A stretch of 12,605 bases of DNA from JAJRXK01 sp964593155 (GTDB lineage Bacteria > Krumholzibacteriota > Krumholzibacteriia > JAJRXK01). Position 1 is the stretch's first letter. Each line of letters begins with the position of its first letter. The position numbers and the translations under genes are program-made. Of the stretch, positions 1-7,067 are shown piece by piece. The DNA lies in NCBI GenBank assembly GCA_964593155.1, contig CAZQHE010000124.1, forward strand, positions 1 to 12,605. The letters are read 5' to 3'. The notes under the pieces are model-generated. The model was given only the letters and a program-made list of their open reading frames with translations, was not told where the DNA came from and did no database searches.

Positions 1-23
1 CCGCTGCCTTCCGGAGGGGTGCC

Positions 24-278
24 ATGCCCGTGAGCCTGTCGATCAAGAACGTGCCCGAGGATCTGCTCGAGCAGCTTCGCAGCCGCGCCGCGCGCCATCA
101 CCGATCGCTCCAGGGCGAGTTGATGGCGATTCTGGAGGAAGCCGTCGCACCGACGCGACCGAAGTCCGCGCAGGAGATCCTCGAGGAGATCCGGGGACTG
201 AGCCTGCCGCCGTCCGATCTCGACAGCACAGAGATGATCCGCGAGGACCGGGACACGGATCATGGCCGCGACGCCTGA
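24..278 (+). CDS. FitA/VapB-type ribbon-helix-helix antitoxin
   Basis: An 84-residue protein that reads as a FitA/Arc-like ribbon-helix-helix antitoxin. Residues 1-12 (MPVSLSIKNVPE) form the DNA-binding beta strand. The following two helices contain the family pattern LLEQLRSRAARHHRSLQGE, which leads into an acidic tail (residues about 45-84) of the kind that usually wraps the partner toxin. A strong ribosome binding site (GGAGG at 13-17) sits 6 bases before the ATG. In this family the antitoxin neutralises a PIN-domain RNase and represses its own operon. The next gene starts inside its 3' end (ATG at 262, a 17-base overlap), the usual antitoxin-toxin arrangement, but that toxin is broken, so this antitoxin is probably an orphan. 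Family assignment is strong; present function is inferred. Confidence 0.85.
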   Translation: MPVSLSIKNVPEDLLEQLRSRAARHHRSLQGELMAILEEAVAPTRPKSAQEILEEIRGLSLPPSDLDSTEMIREDRDTDHGRDA

Positions 279-556
279 TCACGCAACGGCGCTGGTCGTC
301 GATGCGCCGGTCCCTTCGCGTCCACGGAGACACCGCGGAGCGACGCCACGCACTCGCTGCCGCCGTTTCACGCTACGATGACTTCCGGGTCGAACTCGTC
401 GACGTCGGACACGCGCCGATCCTGCGCCGAGCGCTCCGGAACGATCTCTCGGTCTACGATGCGAGCTATCTGGAGTTGGCGACGTGGCTCGACCTCGAGC
501 TGGTCACCTTCGACGAGCGCCTCCGCGCGGCGTACGACGCTTCTCGAACGCAATGA
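262..556 (+). pseudogene. Broken VapC-type PIN-domain toxin
   Basis: Remnant of a PIN-domain ribonuclease toxin. The ATG at 262 overlaps the antitoxin end and opens a frame reading ALVVDA, the usual PIN N-terminus with its first catalytic Asp, but that frame leaves homology at once and stops at 379-381. The C-terminal half is in a different frame (about 326-556): it carries the helical segment ending in RVELVD, then NDLSVYDASYLELA and LVTFDERL, the typical last PIN strands and acidic residues. The middle, about 40-50 residues including the usual internal Glu of the EvaNAL segment, is missing. The simplest explanation is an internal frame-changing deletion. The open frame from the ATG at 302 could only make a half-domain lacking two of the metal-binding acids, so I regard it as inactive. 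Confidence 0.75.
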
Positions 557-725
557 GATTCCGCCCCGCCCAACAGCGCCTTCGCACCGAGCGGGTGGAC
601 CACGCCGTCGGTCACTTGCACGCGGCGCGCGTTCCCTCGTCCCACGCGGCCATCCTGGTCTTCCAGCTCGGCGGCGCCGTGACACGCACCGGAGCGCCGA
701 CGTCGGCCGCGCACCGCGACGCCCG

Positions 726-1056
726 TTTCATCTCGACGCCACACTGCGGGCAGAGCAGCGGGTCGACCTCGAAGATCCTGCGCGACTCGATCCTCGTGGG
801 CGCGCCCAGCGCCGACGCCGCGACCGCGCGGCGGGGGAGTCGTCGTGGGCTGCGGGGTCGGGTGCCGGTGTACCGTCGCCGCATACTTCGACCTGCTCCC
901 GAGCGCGATCGTCGCGCGCACGTGACGAATACCACCCGAAGCAACGGACGGGGTGCTGGCGTGGGGCAGCCATCTGCGCGCACAGGCGGCCGAATGAGGT
1001 CGAGGCCGTCGAGCTCGAGGTTGTGCTGGCCGGTGCGTGGGTCGTAGGGGGGCGGA
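726..1056 (-). pseudogene. IS91-family transposase C-terminal relic
   Basis: Minus-strand fragments in three reading frames line up in order with the C-terminal part of IS91/Y2-type transposases. From about 1056 to 994 one frame gives PPYDPRTGQHNLELDGLDLI. From about 993 to 810 another frame gives GRLCAQMAAPRQHPVRCFGW, then YSSRARDDRA and RRRRWAR. From about 783 to 728 a third frame gives IFEVDPLLCPQCGVEMK, the C-terminal CPxC signature. In the family these segments occur in this order at about this spacing (YDP..G, LxRL...P..H.VRY.G.YS.RAR, RR.WA.LI..VFEVDPL.CP.C). At least two frameshifts separate them, and no N-terminal zinc finger or catalytic tyrosine region is visible upstream, so this is a dead fragment. 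It lies just beyond the broken toxin gene and suggests past insertion here. Confidence 0.7.
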
Positions 1057-1453
1057 AAAGGCGGTCGTGCTGCGCGTGCTGTGGGACTGCGCTGCGGGGC
1101 GCGAAGCGCACGAGATGGTGCTGTCCGAACTCGAGGGCACTCGACTCGAAGAAGGCCGACCGCGAAGCGATCGTCGCTTTTCGAGCTCCGACGGATGGCG
1201 ACCATGCGCTTCGAGTGTTTCTGCCGAGCGGGACTCGTGCAACGGACAGGAGATCGGGCGACACTCAGGATGGCCCATGGCCTGCCGGCCCGGAGGACCG
1301 TCGAACGACGCGTTCGGGTCCTCCAGGCGGCGTGAGTTCGTTGATGGATCGAGGCCAGGTACCAGAGGCTGGGTGTCCCTGGACAGTGCTGCGCGGGCAC
1401 GATACGCTGCATCAGCGCTCAGGCTCCCGTACGTCTGTACACCGTCATGCTGA
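1057..1453. other. Anonymous stretch with no recognisable gene
   Basis: About 400 bases between the IS91 relic and the short tail-like frame at 1454. Open frames exist on both strands but their translations are low-complexity Arg/Ser/Pro-rich products with no family pattern, no credible ribosome binding site and no signal peptide. It may be decayed flank of the insertion element or degraded host gene; I cannot tell which. The shorter gap at 557-725 is similar. Confidence 0.5.
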
Positions 1454-1585
1454 TGTCCTGGAGTTGTTGAGCCCTCACCGATCTGTGTCGAGATGCCTCA
1501 GCGTCTCCATCTCCCCGTGCATGCCAGCACGGAGTCCATGAGTTCGATCAAGGCGCGTTACCTCCCGCCGGTGGAGGATCGATGA
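1454..1585 (+). pseudogene. Possible C-terminal remnant of an exported protein
   Basis: After an in-frame stop at 1451-1453, a short open frame runs to TGA at 1583-1585 and ends STESMSSIKARYLPPVEDR. The segment SMSSIKARY resembles the extreme C-terminus of the exported protein encoded at 2354-3262 (TATWSGLKARY then stop). The TGA overlaps the first ATG of the next gene in an ATGATGA arrangement. There is no suitable start or ribosome binding site within the frame, so if real it is the tail of a decayed gene rather than a working small protein. The match is short and could be chance. Confidence 0.3.
1573..1577 (+). promoter_or_regulatory. Ribosome binding site before an ATG repeat
   Basis: GGAGG lies upstream of four consecutive ATG codons at 1582, 1585, 1588 and 1591. 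The gaps to them are 4, 7, 10 and 13 bases, so the second ATG (1585) has the most usual spacing, although the first is given as the start of the coding region. Confidence 0.6.
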
Positions 1586-2088
1586 TGATGATGTCGAACT
1601 GCGGCCGCGATTGGTTCTACGTGTCCCTCGTCCTTGCCCTCCTTTTCGTCGCCCCCGGGAGAGCGATCGGCGAGAAGGGTGATCCCTGGGACGACCTCCA
1701 GTTCCGCCCCCTGGACCCGGTCGAACTCGTCATGTTGCGCGCGAACTGCATGGCGGGTGGTTACGACGGCTCCGGGGGCTTCGCGGAGATCGCCGCCATC
1801 ATGCGGGAGACGAGTGAGGCCCTGGCGGAGCTGGACGTGCCATGGGACGAACTCACTCCGGAGCAGCGGGAGCAGCAACAGTCCCTTCTCGACGACATGG
1901 AACAGCGAGACTGGGACTTCTGGGCGAAGATCGCCGTCGTCGCCGAGGTGCACGAGATCCTGGGGACCAGACCGGACCCGCACCAGTCAAGGGTCTTCGA
2001 ACAGATGCGGCGTGCCTTCGACCCGCTCTTCGCGCTCGTCGACCGGACCGGCGGTCGAATTCGGAGGGAGGGCTCCGAGGGCGGTTGA
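1582..2088 (+). CDS. Exported protein of unknown function
   Basis: A 168-residue protein (up to 3 residues shorter if a later ATG of the ATGATGATGATG run is used). An N-terminal signal peptide is clear: polar SNCGRD, hydrophobic core FYVSLVLALLFVAP, and a likely cleavage after PGRA near residue 28. The mature part is acidic and helical, with PWDELTPEQREQQQSLLDDM (about residues 90-109) and a segment rich in Trp and Asp (QRDWDFWAKIA). I do not recognise a family. The Cys in the n-region is before the hydrophobic core, so this is not a lipoprotein signal. The ribosome binding site GGAGG at 1573-1577 supports translation. It stands alone, converging on the gene at 2354. Confidence 0.7.
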   Translation: MMMMSNCGRDWFYVSLVLALLFVAPGRAIGEKGDPWDDLQFRPLDPVELVMLRANCMAGGYDGSGGFAEIAAIMRETSEALAELDVPWDELTPEQREQQQSLLDDMEQRDWDFWAKIAVVAEVHEILGTRPDPHQSRVFEQMRRAFDPLFALVDRTGGRIRREGSEGG

Positions 2089-2196
2089 TGCGACCTCCTT
2101 TCCTTCTCCCGAGGGTCAGGTCGGCGGCCGGACGAGATCGACGTCGCGTCCGCCGCGGTAGCGCGAAGACTTCCGCCGTGGAACATCCCCGGACAT

Positions 2197-2232
2197 CCCC
2201 ACGTGTCACCCGACCGGACGCGGGTCACGGGG
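2197..2232. terminator. Possible bidirectional hairpin between convergent genes
   Basis: An imperfect inverted repeat: CCCC at 2197-2200 plus GTG and ACCCG pair with CGGGTCACGGGG at 2221-2232, with two small bulges. It is followed by ACTTTCTCT on the plus strand. It lies between the convergent genes ending at 2088 and 2354, where a shared terminator would be expected. The stem is imperfect and the pyrimidine run weak. Confidence 0.25.
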
Positions 2233-2353
2233 ACTTTCTCTGGTACCAAGGTCGGCGCCTGGCCGCGGCCCCCGACGGCTTGCCCCAGCCGTTGGTGCAG
2301 TCAGACGAGCGATGATTCCGTCGCTCGACGGGACGGTCGAGTCGCGCGTACCG

Positions 2354-3262
2354 CTAGTACCGCGCCTTCAGTCCCGACCAGGTGGCGGTCTCGGTCGGCA
2401 CGGTTGCGGCTCGTAGCTGCAGGCTTCCCTGCGACAGGACGTCTCCCTGCTCGTAGGGACAGGTCGGGCAGTCGAGTTCGACGGCCACCAGCTGCTCGTC
2501 CATCGCGACCGGCCCGACACCGGACACGAAGGTCACCGATCCCGTGCTCTCCCACCGCTGCGTGCCGAGCACGTTGCCGCCTTCGTCGGTGATCATCGCT
2601 TCGCCGTGGTCGATGGTGTACTCGAGCACCCAGGCGCGGTCGAAGGTCCACGAGCCCACGGTGACGGTCACGTCGGCCTCGGCCACGGTTCCGTACAGGA
2701 ACACGTCGTCGGCCAGGTCCGGGACGAGTTGCAGCGTGAAGTTCGGCCCCACGTCCGTCGGATCGGCGACGTACAGCCACGACCGTCCTGCGATCTCGTC
2801 GCGCCAGTCACCGATCTCCGATTCGGTCTTCAGGAATCCGATGTTGCCGTCGGCGGGGTGCAGGAAGCTGAAAGGCCAGAAGTCGACGGCCTTCGTGGAG
2901 CGAGTGACGAGGGCCGGTCGCAGGTCCGGCCGCGTGTGCCACAGCCGGGTCTCGAGCGGTCCGAGACCGGCCGGCCGGCCGGGAACCTTCGCCACGACGC
3001 CACCGTCGACCCGCCCGATCAGGTTCTGCACCGTCCGTCCCCCGACGGTGCTCGTTCCCTCGAAGGTGAGCGTCGCCCTGAAGTCGTCGGAGCTCTCGAA
3101 GCCGGGGACGTTCTCTTCGAACGATCCGTCGTAGACCCATTCGAGCCCGTCGGCGTTGGGCCAGAGGGAGTCCAGCGGAACCGTCCGGGCCGTCGCCGGC
3201 GCGGTGATCAGGACGAAGAGGACGAAGGCCGGTACTGCTCGACGAAGGATCGCGATCCTCAT
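2354..3262 (-). CDS. Exported protein of unknown function, SGLKARY tail
   Basis: A 302-residue protein with a clear signal peptide (MRIAILRRAVPAFVLFVLIT, cleavage likely after ATARA/ATART near residue 26). The mature part opens with VPLDSLWPNADGLEWVYDGS, a 'length/size then W.Y.G' start seen in many exported beta-rich proteins of uncultured lineages, and continues as alternating beta strands (LTFEGTSTVGGRTVQNLIGR and similar). A CPTCPYEQGD segment near residue 265 could bind metal or form a disulfide. The last residues, TATWSGLKARY, look like a short conserved tail. A GGGAG ribosome binding site (3271-3275) sits 8 bases before the ATG. I do not recognise a named family. It is transcribed alone or as the last gene after the alcohol dehydrogenase, across a 178-base gap. 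Confidence 0.75.
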   Translation of the reverse strand: MRIAILRRAVPAFVLFVLITAPATARTVPLDSLWPNADGLEWVYDGSFEENVPGFESSDDFRATLTFEGTSTVGGRTVQNLIGRVDGGVVAKVPGRPAGLGPLETRLWHTRPDLRPALVTRSTKAVDFWPFSFLHPADGNIGFLKTESEIGDWRDEIAGRSWLYVADPTDVGPNFTLQLVPDLADDVFLYGTVAEADVTVTVGSWTFDRAWVLEYTIDHGEAMITDEGGNVLGTQRWESTGSVTFVSGVGPVAMDEQLVAVELDCPTCPYEQGDVLSQGSLQLRAATVPTETATWSGLKARY

Positions 3263-3370
3263 CGGTGGGTCTCCCGGGCTCGAGCGAACGGGACGACGCG
3301 GTCCCGACGATCATAGCGATCCGGGCACGACCGGGATCGGGGTTTCCGCAGCGATCTCGTGATCGGGTGT

Positions 3371-3385
3371 GCCGGTCGTACCGGC
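3371..3385 (-). terminator. Short perfect hairpin after the alcohol dehydrogenase
   Basis: GCCGGT-CGT-ACCGGC forms a perfect 6-base stem with a 3-base loop, 56 bases past the stop codon of the dehydrogenase gene, inside weaker outer GGTG/CACC pairing. There is no T run on the minus strand, so an intrinsic terminator role is doubtful. Confidence 0.25.
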
Positions 3386-3440
3386 CCGAGGGCACCCCGA
3401 ACGCATTCGGCAGACCCTCGGACCGGCCCCAGGCAGCCGA

Positions 3441-4457
3441 CTACGCAGCCTGGAAGTCGTTCTCCAGCACGATCCGGTACCGTGCCTTGCCCGCCTCGAG
3501 GTGCTCGAAGGCCTCGTTGACCTTGCTCATGGGGAAGGTCTCGGTGACGGCCTCGATGCCGTGGCGGTCGCAGAACTCGAGCATGGTGCGGGCGGTCTGG
3601 GGTGAGCCCAGCGGGGTGCCGCTCAGGCTCTTCTGCCCGCCGATCAGCGTGAAGGCGGCCACCTCGATCGGCTCGGGCACCGCACCCACGGTGTGCAGCC
3701 GGCCCTTCGGCGCGAGCGCGGCGAAGTACGCCTGCCAGTCGAGCGGCACGTTCACCGTCGACAGGACGAAGTCGAAGCGGCCGGCGACTTCTTCGAGGGC
3801 GGAGGCGTCGCGCGAGTTCACGACGTGGTGGGCGCCCATGCCCAGCGCTTCGTCGGCCTTGGCGTCGGTCGAGGTGAAGGCGGTGACCTCGCAGCCCCAC
3901 TTGGCCAGGAACTGCAGCGCCAGGTGGCCCAGGCCGCCGATGCCGAGAACTCCCACGCGATCGGTCGGCTCGACGTCGAACTCGACGATCGGGTTGAACA
4001 CGGTCAGGCCGCCGCAGAACAACGGTCCGGCCTTCTTCGCGTCGACGCCGTCGGGAATGGGCACGGCCCACGCGCCGTGGCAGCGCACCTTCTCGGCGAA
4101 GCCGCCGGGGCGGCCGATGATGGTCGACTCGACGCTGCGGCAGTGGTTGTGGTCGCCGCTCATGCACTGGTCGCAGTACATGCAGCTGCCGCTGAACCAG
4201 CCCAGTCCGACGGTCTGGCCCACCTCGAGGTGATGCACGTGCTCGCCCTTGGCGGCGATGGTGCCCACGACCTCGTGGCCGGGCACGATCGGGTACTCGG
4301 TGAACTGCCAGTGGTTGTGGGCCATCGACAGGTCGCTGTGACACAGGCCGCAGGCGGTGACGTCGATCTCGACCTGGTCGGGGCCGAGGGTGCCGAGGTC
4401 GATGTCGACGAGTTCGAGCGGTCCGTCGGCGGACTTGGCGGCGTAGGCGCGGGTCAT
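3441..4457 (-). CDS. Zinc-dependent alcohol/aldehyde dehydrogenase, YahK/CAD type
   Basis: A 338-residue medium-chain zinc alcohol dehydrogenase, full length for the YahK/cinnamyl-alcohol-dehydrogenase branch, which reduces aldehydes with NADPH in the cytoplasm. The catalytic zinc ligands are Cys39 (GLCHSD), His61-Glu62 (PGHEVVG) and Cys148 (PLFCGG). The structural zinc is bound by Cys92, 95, 98 and 106 (CMYCDQC...C). The Rossmann loop is GIGGLG at 172-177. The second Rossmann strand ends FTSTDAK with no Asp, the pattern that favours NADP(H) over NAD(H). The end of the protein matches YahK closely (MLEFC..HGI, MSKVNEAFE, KARYRIVLEN). A GGGAG site (4462-4466) lies 4 bases before the ATG. It is divergent from serA across 206 bases. 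The true substrate is unknown; broad aldehyde reduction is the usual activity. Confidence 0.93.
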   Translation of the reverse strand: MTRAYAAKSADGPLELVDIDLGTLGPDQVEIDVTACGLCHSDLSMAHNHWQFTEYPIVPGHEVVGTIAAKGEHVHHLEVGQTVGLGWFSGSCMYCDQCMSGDHNHCRSVESTIIGRPGGFAEKVRCHGAWAVPIPDGVDAKKAGPLFCGGLTVFNPIVEFDVEPTDRVGVLGIGGLGHLALQFLAKWGCEVTAFTSTDAKADEALGMGAHHVVNSRDASALEEVAGRFDFVLSTVNVPLDWQAYFAALAPKGRLHTVGAVPEPIEVAAFTLIGGQKSLSGTPLGSPQTARTMLEFCDRHGIEAVTETFPMSKVNEAFEHLEAGKARYRIVLENDFQAA

Positions 4458-4663
4458 GGGACTCCCTTGGGCTGGCCGAGCGCGGGGGCTCGAATGGGCA
4501 GCGCCGACCGTCTTGGTGTGGCGCCGGGAAACCGGGGGCGATCAGGATCGGCCGCGACCGAGCGGAGCGCAAGTCACGAGGCCACTCGGCCGTGGACGCC
4601 GGCGTCGATCGAAGCGAGACTCCTGGAATCCCGATCGGCTCCCCGACCCCGAGACGCGCCGAC

Positions 4664-5893
4664 ATGTCCCGCGAGACCTCATTCCCCAAGAACAAGATCC
4701 GCGTGCTGCTGCTCGAGGGGATCCATCCCGCCGGCGTCGAACGCCTCGAGCGGGAGGGCTTCGACGTCGAGGTCCTGCCGGGCGCGCTCGATGCCGAGGT
4801 CCTGGCCGCGCGGATCGACGGCGTGCACCTGCTCGGTGTTCGCTCCAAGACGAGCCTGCCCGACGCCGTGTTCGATCACGCCAGGCGATTGCTCGCGGTG
4901 GGTGTGTTCGGCATCGGCACCAACCACGTCGAACTCGACGGCGCACGCCGGCGCGGCGTGCCGGTGTTCAACGCCCCGCACGCGAACACGCGCTCGGTGG
5001 CCGAACTCGTGATCGGACTCGTCGTCATGCTGCTGCGCGGTCTGTATCCGAAGATCTCCGCCGCCCACGCCGGCCGGTGGGAGAAGACCGCGTCCGACAG
5101 CGTGGAGGTCCGGGGCAAGACGCTCGGCATCATCGGTTACGGACACATCGGCCAGCAGGTGTCGGTGCTGGCCGAGGCCCTGGGCATGCGCGTGCTCTTC
5201 CACGACGTGGTCGACAAGCTGGCCCTGGGCAACGCGCGGCGGGCGGCGTCGTTGCCGCACCTGCTCGGCGAGGCCGACGTCGTCACCGTGCACGTGCCGG
5301 CCGATCCCACCACGCACCACCTGATCGGCGCTCGCGAGTTCGAGGCGGCGAAGCCCGGTCTGCAGTTGATCAACACGAGCCGCGGAACGGTGGTCGATCT
5401 CGAGGCCCTGGCCCGTGCGCTCGACACCGAGCGGGTGGCCGGTGCGGCCGTCGACGTCTTCCCCGAGGAGCCGCGCTCGCGGGGCGACGACTTCGACACG
5501 CCCCTGCGCGGCCGGCCGAACGTCCTGCTCACCCCGCACATCGGCGGATCGACGCGCGAGGCCCAGCGGGGCATCGGCGAGGAGGTGGCCGAGAAGCTCG
5601 TGCGCTTCACGAACAACGGCTCGACGCAGGGCGCGGTGAACTTCCCCGAGGTCGCCCTGCCCGACGTGGCCGACCACCACCGGATCCTGCACGTGCACGA
5701 GAACGTTCCCGGCGTGCTGCACGAGATCAACGAGCTCTTCGCCGAGGAGGGCGTGAACGTGGGCCAGCAGGTGCTGCGCACGCTCGACGACGTGGGCTAC
5801 CTGGTGGCCGACGTCGACGAGAGCTGCACGCTGGACATGGTCAAGCGGCTGCGCCGCCTGGAGCACACGATCCGGGCGCGGCCGTTGTTCTAG
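4664..5893 (+). CDS. serA: D-3-phosphoglycerate dehydrogenase
   Basis: Oxidises 3-phosphoglycerate to 3-phosphohydroxypyruvate with NAD, the first step of serine synthesis. At 409 residues it is almost collinear with Escherichia coli SerA (410). An earlier in-frame ATG at 4592 would add 24 unconserved residues, so I prefer 4664 (MSRETSFPKNKIRVLLLEGI). The NAD-binding loop GYGHIG is at 158-163 with Asp181 ending the second strand. The catalytic triad is Arg240 (NTSRGT), Glu269 (PEEP) and His292 (LTPHIGG), at the E. coli positions, and the substrate-site Trp139 is kept. The C-terminal ACT domain (about 338-409) retains the serine-contacting pattern HVHEN (His345, Asn347) and GVN (Asn365), so feedback inhibition by serine is likely. 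The ribosome binding site is weak. It ends 24 bases from the convergent aldolase gene. Confidence 0.96.
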   Translation: MSRETSFPKNKIRVLLLEGIHPAGVERLEREGFDVEVLPGALDAEVLAARIDGVHLLGVRSKTSLPDAVFDHARRLLAVGVFGIGTNHVELDGARRRGVPVFNAPHANTRSVAELVIGLVVMLLRGLYPKISAAHAGRWEKTASDSVEVRGKTLGIIGYGHIGQQVSVLAEALGMRVLFHDVVDKLALGNARRAASLPHLLGEADVVTVHVPADPTTHHLIGAREFEAAKPGLQLINTSRGTVVDLEALARALDTERVAGAAVDVFPEEPRSRGDDFDTPLRGRPNVLLTPHIGGSTREAQRGIGEEVAEKLVRFTNNGSTQGAVNFPEVALPDVADHHRILHVHENVPGVLHEINELFAEEGVNVGQQVLRTLDDVGYLVADVDESCTLDMVKRLRRLEHTIRARPLF

Positions 5894-5917
5894 GGAGTGG
5901 CTCGTCGGAATTCCGGG

Positions 5918-6985
5918 TCACAGGTCGAGGTAGCCCGTCAGCGGCCGCACTCCGTCGCGATCGAGGATCGAGTCCACGGCTGCGATCACCTCGGTGTCCA
6001 TGACCGAACCGTCGAACAGGGTGGGCGGGTCGATGTCGGTCGCCCGGTGACCGTGGGCGAGCACGTGGTCGACGGCGCGGTTGGCGTTGGCGAAGACGTT
6101 GCCCGCCGGCACCGACGCCACCGCCTCGAACAGGTCGGCCACCCGTTTCTGTAGCGCACTGGAATGGGCCTTCGCCGCGTCCAGGTGTCCCGACAGCGTC
6201 GCGCGGACGATCGCGGCCAGCTCCTGGCCGAAGTTGTTCGCGCTGCCGAGGAGCAGGCCGTCGTAGAGGCCGCCACCGGCGCGCAAGGAGGTCGCGTAGT
6301 CGCTCTCGGCGCCGCGCACCAGGACGGGTGCGTTCAGGGGCGAGGTCTCGCCGGCCAGACGGTCTTCACCGCTGGAGTCCTTGAACAGCACGATCTCCTC
6401 GTGCGCGCCGACGAGCGCGCGGAAGGTCTCGGCGGCGATGCGACAGCCGGTGACCTGCGGGATCTCGTACGCGGCCATGGGCATGCGTGCGCGGCGGCCG
6501 ATCTCCTCGAAGTGGTGGGCGATGCGCAGCTGGTCGACGTCCTCGCCCACCGGCGGCGCCACGCAGATCCCCACCCAGCCGCGGGCACGCAGGACGTGCA
6601 GGTTGTCCTCGAACGACGCGGTCGGCGAAGTGCCGAGCGCTTCGTGCAGTCGTTCCAGTCGTGCCAGCGCTTGCTCGGTGTCGGCAGCGAGCAGGGCGAA
6701 CAACAGATGACCGTCGATCGCATCGGCCTCGGGCGCGGTGACGGCGTCGAGCAGCTGTCCGAACTGACGGTCGTCGATTTCCCAGCCGTCGCCGGTCGAG
6801 CCGGCCACCATCCACAATGGGGTGTGGCCGCGCAGCACGCGCTGGTGACGACGCAGGCGCTCGACGTCGACGTCGGCCGTGCCCGGGCGGTAGGGCGTCA
6901 GCAGGGGGACCCAGAGCGGAAGGGCGGCACCGGGGATCACCGCGCGGAGGATCTCGGCGCGGGGCGGGGGCGTCGGGTCGGACAT
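5918..6985 (-). CDS. Dihydrodipicolinate synthase family class I aldolase
   Basis: A 355-residue member of the DapA/N-acetylneuraminate lyase family of (beta/alpha)8 Schiff-base aldolases. The N-terminal strand is WVPLLTPYRPGTADVD. The pyruvate-carboxylate loop is GSTGDG (62-67), in place of the common GTTGE. The catalytic Tyr173 lies in AAYEIPQVTG and the Schiff-base Lys202 in VLFKDSSGE. A late GSANNFGQEL segment (247-256) matches the family's G...aN loop. True DapA enzymes have YNxPxRTG with an Arg that binds aspartate semialdehyde; here that position is Val (YEIPQVTG), so it is unlikely to be the lysine-pathway enzyme. It is 50 or more residues longer than usual, with an N-terminal extension of about 20 and a longer C-terminus. 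No good ribosome binding site is seen. It follows the START-like gene by 82 bases on the same strand. Substrate unknown. Confidence 0.85.
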   Translation of the reverse strand: MSDPTPPPRAEILRAVIPGAALPLWVPLLTPYRPGTADVDVERLRRHQRVLRGHTPLWMVAGSTGDGWEIDDRQFGQLLDAVTAPEADAIDGHLLFALLAADTEQALARLERLHEALGTSPTASFEDNLHVLRARGWVGICVAPPVGEDVDQLRIAHHFEEIGRRARMPMAAYEIPQVTGCRIAAETFRALVGAHEEIVLFKDSSGEDRLAGETSPLNAPVLVRGAESDYATSLRAGGGLYDGLLLGSANNFGQELAAIVRATLSGHLDAAKAHSSALQKRVADLFEAVASVPAGNVFANANRAVDHVLAHGHRATDIDPPTLFDGSVMDTEVIAAVDSILDRDGVRPLTGYLDL

Positions 6986-7067
6986 GGTGGATCGGCCGTC
7001 GATCGGGCTGCGGTTGTCGGGACGCCCGAGTACAGCCGATCCGTGGGCCGGTGTCCACCGTGGGGTG

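Noticed and set aside
378..1541. A 387-codon plus-strand open frame across the accessory patch
   Set aside because: It crosses the toxin remnant and runs antisense to the IS91 relic; the translation is Ser/Arg-rich with no recognisable feature.
3259..4848. A 529-codon minus-strand open frame over the alcohol dehydrogenase
   Set aside because: The dehydrogenase in the adjacent frame has all zinc ligands and the Rossmann motif; this frame is low-complexity Arg-rich sequence.
5906..5915. Perfect palindrome CGGAATTCCG between serA and the convergent aldolase gene
   Set aside because: It has no loop and no T run, so it is not a convincing terminator, and ten bases is too short to claim an operator.
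4456..6003. A 515-codon plus-strand open frame over serA
   Set aside because: serA is collinear with a known enzyme in another frame; this product shows no family pattern.
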